DNA from: Spirochaetia bacterium
Lineage (GTDB): Bacteria > Spirochaetota > Spirochaetia > Treponematales > Breznakiellaceae
Length of the DNA: 20,500 nucleotides
Reading direction: 5' to 3'
Assembly: GCA_025997715.1 (NCBI GenBank)
Contig: BNUY01000038.1
Location: 1-20,500, forward strand
Shown: in pieces, positions 1-5,320 of the stretch
Position numbering within the stretch: position 1 is the first letter of the stretch
Layout: every line of letters begins with the position of its first letter
The notes under the pieces: model-generated
Seen by the model: the letters and a program-made list of their open reading frames with translations, nothing else
Database searches by the model: none
Told to the model about the DNA's origin: nothing
Made by a program: the position numbers and the translations under genes

Positions 1-299
1 TTCTCTTTCATCATTTCCTCGGCCATCTTATATGAAATCTGGCTTTGACCCCATGATGCCGTCTCTCTCATCATCCCCTCGCTCATCTTAAACGGCAGTT
101 CCCCTATGTGCAGATACTCATCAAGCGGCACTATCGGCTTTCCCGCTATCCGGTGGTGAACTTTTCCGCTCTCGTCCTTTACCAGAATTTGAGGGACTTG
201 CACCGTTCGTCTGACACTCAATTTCCCGCTGGTCGTTTGTATCTGCCGTGTCTGTTTTCCCCGGTTATGGAGGATAATTTCTAAGCCATCCCCGGGCAT
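1..299 (-). CDS. ISLre2/UPF0236-like transposase, second reading frame (partial, runs off the window)
   Basis: Reading the minus strand from 299 to the window edge gives 99 codons with no stop, starting at an ATG (MPGDGLEI...). The protein has a stretch like GKLSVRRTVQVP followed by a Lys/Asp-rich turn and then LDEYLHIGELPFKMSEGM, which is the arrangement I associate with the N-terminal part of ISLre2/UPF0236 transposases; the catalytic region would lie outside the window. It is in the -1 frame relative to the 78-residue frame immediately upstream, so it is probably the continuation of the same protein rather than a separate gene. Two near-identical DNA blocks encode KMSEGMMRE and KMAEEMMKE about 57 bases apart. 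The family assignment is from pattern memory and is moderate. Confidence 0.6.
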   Translation of the reverse strand, partial: MPGDGLEIILHNRGKQTRQIQTTSGKLSVRRTVQVPQILVKDESGKVHHRIAGKPIVPLDEYLHIGELPFKMSEGMMRETASWGQSQISYKMAEEMMKE

Positions 300-307
300 C
301 CCCCCTT

Positions 308-544
308 TTAGGGCTTTTTTTTATCCTCCAGCAGTTCCTTTTCCGGCACCGTGTTCACCAGGTCATTATAAAGCTCGTCCATTATCTGGTTCATCTCCCT
401 TTTCACCGTTCCCCACATCGCCTCGATGTTATCTATGTTCAAGCCTCGCCGTTCCTCTACCTCCGCGAATAGTTGTACATTTTCCTTTACCCGTTCCGCC
501 ATCGCCGCTAATGCTTTTTCCGTGAACTGGTCCTTGTTTTCCAT
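308..544 (-). CDS. ISLre2/UPF0236-like transposase, first reading frame (N-terminus)
   Basis: A 78-residue, charged, probably helical polypeptide (MENKDQFTEKAL... to ...EDKKKP). The ATG at 544 is preceded by GGGAGGGG about ten bases upstream, a good ribosome binding site. The frame ends in CCC-TAA just after an A8 run; a -1 shift there would join it to the open frame from 299 to 1 and give the expected N-terminus of a UPF0236-type transposase (helical segment, then the beta-rich GKLSVRRT region). It is either a frame-shifted insertion sequence that is still functional or a disrupted copy. On its own it is too short to act as a transposase. Confidence 0.6.
   Translation of the reverse strand: MENKDQFTEKALAAMAERVKENVQLFAEVEERRGLNIDNIEAMWGTVKREMNQIMDELYNDLVNTVPEKELLEDKKKP
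314..320 (-). promoter_or_regulatory. Candidate -1 ribosomal frameshift heptamer (A AAA AAG)
   Basis: On the minus strand the upstream frame reads GAT-AAA-AAA-AAG-CCC-TAA, so the A-AAA-AAG heptamer is in the correct phase for tandem -1 slippage, with the zero-frame stop one codon later. After slippage the ribosome reads AAA-GCC-CTA-AAA-GGG-GGG-ATG and enters the downstream open frame. The -1 frame is itself closed by TAA just before the A run, so the shift window is narrow and sits exactly on the heptamer. Other IS families use this heptamer; whether this one does is inference. Confidence 0.5.
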
Positions 545-573
545 CTGATAGCCCCTCCCTAAAGGCTATTCTC

Positions 574-582
574 AGTATATCA
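574..582 (-). promoter_or_regulatory. Possible extended -10 promoter of the transposase
   Basis: On the minus strand TGATATACT matches an extended -10 (TGn followed by TATACT) 30 bases upstream of the transposase start. No convincing -35 box is seen at the right distance. Transcription from here would give a short leader containing GGGAGGGG. Confidence 0.35.
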
Positions 583-636
583 TATGATCCTCCGTTTACC
601 CGGAAAAAGTTGTTGCACCCACGACTTGGAGGGGCC

Positions 637-665
637 TTGATTGGCGCCGGGTTTGCGGATATAGT
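637..665 (+). promoter_or_regulatory. Promoter of the toxin-antitoxin operon
   Basis: TTGATT at 637-642, a 17-base spacer, and TATAGT at 660-665 form a sigma70-type promoter. The expected start point near 672 falls at the edge of the GGAGGAG ribosome binding site at 671-677, so the leader would be very short. The -10 lies inside the 41-bp repeat but the -35 does not, so the second repeat copy lacks a matching -35. Confidence 0.5.
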
Positions 666-694
666 TGATAGGAGGAGATGATAGACTATGACAA
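654..694 (+). repeat. 41-bp direct repeat, copy A
   Basis: Matches 1326-1366 with a single mismatch (A at 659 against G at 1331). It contains the -10 box, the ribosome binding site and the first codons (ATG ACA A) of the antitoxin gene. Copies A and B bracket the toxin-antitoxin pair with a period of exactly 672 bases. Confidence 0.9.
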
Positions 695-909
695 AGGAAA
701 TGGTCATTGACGAAGTAAAAAAGCTTGATGCTGCGCATTTGTTGCAGATTGAGCTTTTGGCGCGTACTTTGCGTCTTAATAAGTCACGGCGCCGCGAAAC
801 AGCCCCTATACCGGACAAGCCATCGGTAACCGACTCTCTCGCGGGGTCGCTTGCCGGCTTCACCGGTTCACTTGAAGATATCAGAAATGAGCGGTTGGCC
901 TTGGAATGA
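688..909 (+). CDS. Probable antitoxin of a PIN-domain toxin-antitoxin pair
   Basis: This 73-residue protein is not one I recognise by family. Its N-terminal half (MTKEMVIDEVKKLDAAHLLQIELLARTLR) is amphipathic and probably helical, followed by a basic patch (KSRRR), a Pro/Ser-rich linker and an acidic tail (SLEDIRNERLALE). An N-terminal binding region with a C-terminal toxin-wrapping tail is usual for antitoxins of VapC-type toxins. The call rests mainly on size and on context: its stop overlaps the start of the PIN toxin in ATGA. The ribosome binding site GGAGGAG is 10-12 bases upstream of the ATG. If typical, the protein neutralises the toxin and represses its own promoter. Confidence 0.65.
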   Translation: MTKEMVIDEVKKLDAAHLLQIELLARTLRLNKSRRRETAPIPDKPSVTDSLAGSLAGFTGSLEDIRNERLALE

Positions 910-1325
910 AGGCCCTCATAGACACCAATATTATTATTGATTGGCTGGCAGTCCGTGAACCTTTTGCACAAACCTCGACGGAAATTGTTCGGCTCGCGGA
1001 AAACGGTATTATTGAAGGAGTTGTTTCTGCAAGTTCAGTAACTGATATTTTCTACATTCAGAAAAAGTTCAACGGCTATGAGAAAGCACTCAATGAAATC
1101 CGCTCCGTTTTGACCATTTTTGAGATTGCCGATACAACAGAGGCAATTTTGCTGCGGGCCTTAGAGTCAGGCAACCATGATTTTGAGGATGCGGTGCAAT
1201 CTGAAACGGCTCGTAAAGCCGCTGCAGCATATATTATTACCCGCAACAGATCTGATTTCATTGCTTCCTCAGTTTTGTCAATTTCCCCCGAAGATTTTCT
1301 AAAGCTTCAATTAAGGGACTATTGA
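906..1325 (+). CDS. PIN-domain toxin (VapC-like ribonuclease)
   Basis: A 139-residue PIN-domain protein, the usual size for VapC-type toxins. It begins LIDTNIIID (Asp6, Asn8), has SSVTDIFYI with Asp47 in the position used by PIN_3-type members, DFEDAVQ (Asp92, Asp95) and ITRNRSDF (Asn114, Asp117). These acidic residues form the Mg-binding RNA-cleaving site in the family. The start overlaps the antitoxin stop in ATGA, implying translational coupling. Known members cleave tRNA or rRNA when freed from the antitoxin; the target here is unknown. All the expected acidic positions are present, so the nuclease looks intact. Confidence 0.85.
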   Translation: MKALIDTNIIIDWLAVREPFAQTSTEIVRLAENGIIEGVVSASSVTDIFYIQKKFNGYEKALNEIRSVLTIFEIADTTEAILLRALESGNHDFEDAVQSETARKAAAAYIITRNRSDFIASSVLSISPEDFLKLQLRDY

Positions 1326-1366
1326 TGCGGGTATAGTTGATAGGAGGAGATGATAGACTATGACAA
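1326..1366 (+). repeat. 41-bp direct repeat, copy B
   Basis: Second copy of 654-694, beginning one base after the toxin stop codon. The copied ATG at 1360 opens only a 15-codon frame ending at 1407, so this copy no longer leads into an antitoxin gene. It may be the left-over 5' end of a second antitoxin or a footprint of cassette insertion. Confidence 0.9.
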
Positions 1367-1396
1367 TTAGAATAAACATTGGGGTTATATTGGGTT

Positions 1397-1522
1397 ATGA
1401 AAAATAATTATCATACTGCCTTTTTATTATTTGCAATAAATGCAATATATAGGGGCAAAACAATATTTATTGAAAAAACATTTGAAGAATGGTTCAGAAA
1501 TGACTGTAAAAATAATAAATAG
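1397..1522 (+). CDS. Small AT-rich open frame, 41 codons (doubtful)
   Basis: Starts MKNNYHTAFLLFAINAIY and ends in a Lys/Asn-rich tail. The ATG overlaps the end of the 15-codon frame opened by repeat copy B. There is no good ribosome binding site before it, and the region is clearly more AT-rich than its neighbours. It may be a fragment of a decayed gene. I recognise no family. Confidence 0.2.
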   Translation: MKNNYHTAFLLFAINAIYRGKTIFIEKTFEEWFRNDCKNNK

Positions 1523-1551
1523 GAAGGAGATGCGTACATGGCCCGTTCATT

Positions 1552-1580
1552 TTGACAATTTTTTGCGCTTTTCTTATATT
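1552..1580 (+). promoter_or_regulatory. Strong sigma70-type promoter of the DUF4116 cassette
   Basis: Perfect TTGACA at 1552-1557, a 17-base spacer and TATATT at 1575-1580. The predicted transcript begins near 1587, giving a leader of about 28 bases with AAGGAG at 1604-1609. The block from ATTTTGA to ATGGA is repeated almost exactly before the AAA+ ATPase gene. Confidence 0.8.
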
Positions 1581-1614
1581 ATGGACGGTTTACGGGAACC
1601 AATAAGGAGCTGAC

Positions 1615-4224
1615 ATGGACGGTAATAACTACATCTTCGACATCTACTGCAAGGGCAGAAAAGAGGACATCGAGGAATTTTTCTACCGGGTAGAACGGAT
1701 GAAGGCCAACGAAAAATGGGGCGGCTGGTCAGACATTCTCTTTTACGACGATTACAATGATGTTGACTATGACGTCCACCTCGAAATAGACGGAGCGGAG
1801 TATCACGATGGCGGCTGCGGCGCGCCGTTTTATCTTCAAAAAGCGTCCTGTGTCTATGAAGAGCCCTTCCTCCCCATCATAAAGGACTTTACTGCCGAAA
1901 CCGGTAAACCCCTTTCCCTCTATTTCAACCTAAGGGAAAGCGGCGATGGAGAGAGCCTTCGCTGGGGTTACCTGTTGTTTGAAAACGGCGCGGAAACAGC
2001 CCGCCATGCCGCCTCGCTGTCCATCGCCGCTTACGAGGAGGAAGCCGCCCGTAAAGAAGCAGATTTTACTGATGAGGATTATGACGGGGAATATGATGAA
2101 GCGTATGATGATGGAATACCGCATATATCCGCCGCCGAAGGATGCTGCCGGGAAGCGATGCAGCTGCGCCGGGAAGCAGAGGACCTTCCCCTGCTTTATA
2201 ACTGGCTCTACGATTTCTCGAAACCGGCGAATTGCCTGGCTGCCGTACGCGTTCATGGCAGCCGGCTCAAATATATACCGGAAGCCTGTATTACCGAGGA
2301 ACTCTGCATTGCCGCCATCACGGAAGATCATGAGGCATTCGAGCTGATCCCCGAAACACAGCTCACCGAAAAGATATGCCTGGCTGCGGTGGAGCGCAAT
2401 TTTGGAGTCTTTTTTCATCTTCCCGCCCGTTTTCAAACAGCGGAAATGTGCCTGGCCGCAGTATCGGGAAGCTATCCGCATCCCTGGCTCAAAGATGTCC
2501 CCAAAGCGCTGCTAACCAAAGAAGTCTGCCATGCCGCTGTCGCCAAATATGGCGGCAACATCAAATACGTACCGGAACACTTAAAAACAGCGGAACTATG
2601 CCGTATTGCGGCAGCAAAAAACGGTACTTCCCTCGAATATATCCCCGGCCAATTTATAAACGCCGATCTTGTTCGTATCGCCCTCTCCAATTGCGGAAGA
2701 GCGCTGGAGTTTGTGGATACACAATACAAGACCCCCGAACTCTGTCTCCTCGCGGTAAAACAAGACCTGCGGGCCCTTGAATTCGTTCCCGATGAATTAA
2801 TAACCGAAGAAATGTGCCGTACCGCCATTGGGGGATCAGGCTATGCCGCAAAAGCTTTTGAACTAATGCCGAAAAGATTTAAAACACCTGCGTTATGCCG
2901 TGAAATGGTCTCAAAAGCCAGTTACTTACTACAGGATGTTCCCGAAGAACTGATAACGGAAGAATTGTGCAGAATAGCGCTTGAAAATGATCCCTCGGTT
3001 ATTATGTATTTCCCTGCGCGCTTTCAAACACCGGAATGGTACATCACCGCCATTACCTCCAAAAGTAAATACCGCAATAGTTTCGGCCTTGACGGTGTTC
3101 CCGAAGCCTTACGAACGCAGGAAGTCTGCCTGGCGGCGATAGAAAAAGAAGGGCGCCAGGGTAAGTATGTGCCGGAAGCGCTTAAAACGGCGGAATTCTT
3201 CTTTGCCGCGGTCCGGAAAAACGGATACGCCCTTGAGTTTGTACCCGATGTTTTAAAGACCCCTCCGCTGTGCCTTGCCGCGGTGCAGAAAGACGGCTAC
3301 GCCCTCAAGTATGTGCCTGACGCCCTAAAGACCGAAGCGCTCTGCCGGGCCGCCGTTCTGCAGAATGAAAGCGCCCTTGAGTTTGTGGGTGAAGACCGGC
3401 AAACCCCCGCAATAGTTCATGCCGCTATCAAGGAATCGGGCTTTGACGATAGGTTCAAATACGTGGCAGAACGGTTAAAAACACCGGAACTGTGCTTCTT
3501 TGCGGCGCAACAAAGGGGCGGCTCCCTTCAGTATATCCCCGAAGCACTGCGAACACCCGAGGTCTGCCGTGCCGCAGTACAGAATAACGGCTCTGACCTC
3601 AAGCACGTACCCGAGGCATTGAAAACAGCAGAACTATGCCAGCTGGCGATAAAACAAACGGGCCACGCCATCATCTATGTGCCGGAGCATCTTTTAACGC
3701 CGGAAAATGCCGAAAGCATTTCACTCTGCCGTATGGCGGTGCAAGACAACGGCTTAGCCCTGGAAAGTGTGCCCGCCAAACTGCGAACTGCTGAAGTCTG
3801 CCTTGCCGCCGTCACCCACTTCGGCGGCGCCCTGAAAGATGTAAGCGAACCCGTGAAAACCTACGAGATATGCCGTGCCGCGGTAACACAACTCGGCAAC
3901 GCCCTCCAGTATGTGCCGGGGGCGCTTAAGACAAGGGAGCTCTGTACTATCGCCGTTACCCAAAAAGGCAGGGCGCTTGAGTATGTGCCGGAAGCGCTTA
4001 GGACAACAGAGCTCTGTACTATCGCCGTTACCCAGGACGGCTGGGCGCTTGAGCATGTGCCGGAAAAACGTAAAACGGCGGAACTCTGTCTTGCAGCGGT
4101 AAAACAAATAAACGATCACCCTGATTACTATACGGATACGGTGAGAGCCCTGGCATATGTGCCGGAGGCGCTCAGAGAAAAGATCCGGGAGATAATGGGG
4201 TTTGATACATCGAAGGCTCATTGA
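1615..4224 (+). CDS. DUF4116-type tandem-repeat protein (26 units)
   Basis: An 869-residue protein with no signal peptide or membrane segment, so probably cytoplasmic. Residues 1-150 are a distinct domain rich in Asp, Tyr and Gly, followed by a very acidic linker near 150-167. From about residue 205 to the end I count 26 tandem units of about 24 residues. Each has ELCxAAV near its start, GxAL in the middle and VPExLKT at its end, as in DUF4116 (PF13475). The pattern suggests paired short helices stacking into a solenoid, probably a binding scaffold. Cys at unit position 4 is kept in most units. A few units carry insertions (units 12, 21, 26). The last unit ends in a charged helix (REKIREIMG). 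AAGGAG five bases before the ATG fixes the start. It heads a cassette with the next three genes; function unknown. Confidence 0.85.
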   Translation: MDGNNYIFDIYCKGRKEDIEEFFYRVERMKANEKWGGWSDILFYDDYNDVDYDVHLEIDGAEYHDGGCGAPFYLQKASCVYEEPFLPIIKDFTAETGKPLSLYFNLRESGDGESLRWGYLLFENGAETARHAASLSIAAYEEEAARKEADFTDEDYDGEYDEAYDDGIPHISAAEGCCREAMQLRREAEDLPLLYNWLYDFSKPANCLAAVRVHGSRLKYIPEACITEELCIAAITEDHEAFELIPETQLTEKICLAAVERNFGVFFHLPARFQTAEMCLAAVSGSYPHPWLKDVPKALLTKEVCHAAVAKYGGNIKYVPEHLKTAELCRIAAAKNGTSLEYIPGQFINADLVRIALSNCGRALEFVDTQYKTPELCLLAVKQDLRALEFVPDELITEEMCRTAIGGSGYAAKAFELMPKRFKTPALCREMVSKASYLLQDVPEELITEELCRIALENDPSVIMYFPARFQTPEWYITAITSKSKYRNSFGLDGVPEALRTQEVCLAAIEKEGRQGKYVPEALKTAEFFFAAVRKNGYALEFVPDVLKTPPLCLAAVQKDGYALKYVPDALKTEALCRAAVLQNESALEFVGEDRQTPAIVHAAIKESGFDDRFKYVAERLKTPELCFFAAQQRGGSLQYIPEALRTPEVCRAAVQNNGSDLKHVPEALKTAELCQLAIKQTGHAIIYVPEHLLTPENAESISLCRMAVQDNGLALESVPAKLRTAEVCLAAVTHFGGALKDVSEPVKTYEICRAAVTQLGNALQYVPGALKTRELCTIAVTQKGRALEYVPEALRTTELCTIAVTQDGWALEHVPEKRKTAELCLAAVKQINDHPDYYTDTVRALAYVPEALREKIREIMGFDTSKAH

Positions 4225-4247
4225 GATTGATGCAAAAGGAGAAATTT

Positions 4248-4466
4248 ATGGAAACAAGCAAAAACTCAGGCCATCTCTGTTCAATCTATTGCCCGTCCTG
4301 CGGCAGGGTAACAGACAAGGTTTCGTTTAACCTGCTGCGGGAGGCAAAACGGGTTGACGCATTCTGCCCGGTATGCCAGTCGGTGACGTACCTGGAATAC
4401 GACGGCAAGAAGGTTTCACTTTCACACTATGACTATGACACAGAAATGGTCCTGCGGTCAAAATAA
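4248..4466 (+). CDS. Small zinc-ribbon protein
   Basis: A 72-residue protein with two CPxC knuckles, Cys15/Cys18 and Cys40/Cys43, which should bind one zinc ion. The 21-residue spacing between knuckles fits a zinc ribbon. The C-terminal third is rich in Tyr and Asp (SHYDYDTEM). I chose the ATG at 4248 because AAGGAG at 4236-4241 lies six bases before it; an in-frame TTG at 4221 has no such site. It starts 23 bases after the repeat-protein stop and is nine bases from the next gene, so the genes are co-transcribed. Zinc ribbons bind nucleic acid or protein; which applies here is unknown. Confidence 0.7.
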   Translation: METSKNSGHLCSIYCPSCGRVTDKVSFNLLREAKRVDAFCPVCQSVTYLEYDGKKVSLSHYDYDTEMVLRSK

Positions 4467-4475
4467 GGAAGACAT

Positions 4476-4934
4476 ATGGACAAAAAAGCGGATACCACGG
4501 AACGAATAGCGGCGATGGAACGGGTACATCGCCGACTCTTCCGTATGGAGGCGGAACGGGATGCGAAAGAAGCGGCGGCCCATTGCGATGCGGGGGACGC
4601 CTTTACCCAACAGCAAGACTACGATAACGCAATCAGGGAATATACTGCGGCCATCATGCTGAGCAGCAATGCGGTCTATTATGCCAACCGGGGAAATGCC
4701 TACTTCAAAACAGAATCCTGGGGTGATGCCCTGGTGGATTACTGCGAAGCATTGAACACGGAGCCGCTCAACAAGGCGTATCGGGATGGGGTAAGCGCCT
4801 GTTTTGGCAAGATGACGGTTCAGGAAATAGGACGTGCCGCTGTTGAGCATCCCCACCCGGTGTTTCAGTATGTGCCGGAGGATATCAAAAAGGAAGTGCA
4901 GGCGATATGGGAAAGTTCAAAACACCGTATATAA
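4476..4934 (+). CDS. TPR protein with a terminal DUF4116-like unit
   Basis: A 152-residue cytoplasmic protein. Residues 1-33 are a charged helix. Residues 34-66 and 67-100 are two tetratricopeptide repeats (GDAFTQQQDYDNAIREYTAAI and NRGNAYFKTESWGDALVDY). Residues 114-145 look like one more copy of the 24-residue unit that fills the large protein upstream: TVQEIGRAAV, then FQYVPEDIKKEVQAIW, matching that protein's own C-terminal cap (LAYVPEALREKIREIMG). The two proteins may therefore share a fold at the cap or interact. The ATG follows AAGGAAG at short distance. The next gene begins 11 bases after its stop. Specific role unknown. Confidence 0.75.
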   Translation: MDKKADTTERIAAMERVHRRLFRMEAERDAKEAAAHCDAGDAFTQQQDYDNAIREYTAAIMLSSNAVYYANRGNAYFKTESWGDALVDYCEALNTEPLNKAYRDGVSACFGKMTVQEIGRAAVEHPHPVFQYVPEDIKKEVQAIWESSKHRI

Positions 4935-4944
4935 GGGGAAATTA

Positions 4945-5271
4945 ATGCAATTAACCGAAGAACAGACCCGAATAGTAAACAGTGTTTTAGATGACATGTA
5001 CGGCAACGATAAAATATTTGAGACCGATACCGCAAAATGGGAAGAGTTTAAAGCATTTATAGTAGGTGATACTGAACCTGGTGAAATTGAATCGCTGATG
5101 GAACTTTGTAACGAGTATCAAAGAGATAAAATGATGGGTAAAAGTCCTGCTGTGGAATTTGCTTTTATTATGCTGTATGATATGTGGGTAAATAAAAGTT
5201 CCGTATGGCCGGTACCGTATAATCCTGAATGGGAAAAAGGAAACGGCGGCACACCCCCCTCATACCGTTAA
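4945..5271 (+). CDS. Hypothetical acidic protein
   Basis: A 108-residue protein I do not recognise. It begins MQLTEEQTRIVNSVLDDMYG, looks mostly helical to about residue 85, and ends in an aromatic/Pro/Gly-rich tail (WPVPYNPEWEKG). It is clearly acidic and has no membrane segment. I chose the ATG at 4945 because AAGGGG lies just upstream; the same frame is open earlier but only by overlapping the TPR gene. The gene is more AT-rich than its neighbours, which may mean separate acquisition. Its position, 10 bases after the TPR gene and just before the ATPase promoter, makes it the last gene of the first transcript. Confidence 0.65.
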   Translation: MQLTEEQTRIVNSVLDDMYGNDKIFETDTAKWEEFKAFIVGDTEPGEIESLMELCNEYQRDKMMGKSPAVEFAFIMLYDMWVNKSSVWPVPYNPEWEKGNGGTPPSYR

Positions 5272-5273
5272 TT

Positions 5274-5302
5274 TTGAAAAATTTTTCAGGTTTTCTTATA
5301 TT
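5274..5302 (+). promoter_or_regulatory. Promoter of the AAA+ ATPase gene, twin of the cassette promoter
   Basis: TTGAAA at 5274-5279, a 17-base spacer and TATATT at 5297-5302. Over 37 bases, from ATTTTGA to ATGGA, it matches the promoter before the DUF4116 gene at 32 positions. Because the -10 ends at 5302, the ATG at 5303 lies upstream of the expected start of the transcript and cannot be the real initiation codon. Confidence 0.75.
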
Positions 5303-5320
5303 ATGGAAAAGGAGAAAACC

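Noticed and set aside
1930..2481. Open frames on both strands inside the repeat-protein gene
   Set aside because: They are shadows of the tandem repeat; none has a ribosome binding site or recognisable domain.
2227..4203. Periodic 72-base repeats considered as a CRISPR array or satellite
   Set aside because: They are diverged, entirely coding, and vary at third codon positions, as expected for protein repeats.
5303..5320. ATG at 5303 as the start of the ATPase
   Set aside because: It follows the -10 box directly and would be upstream of the transcript; the same ATG is part of the copied promoter at 1581, where it leads only to a stop.
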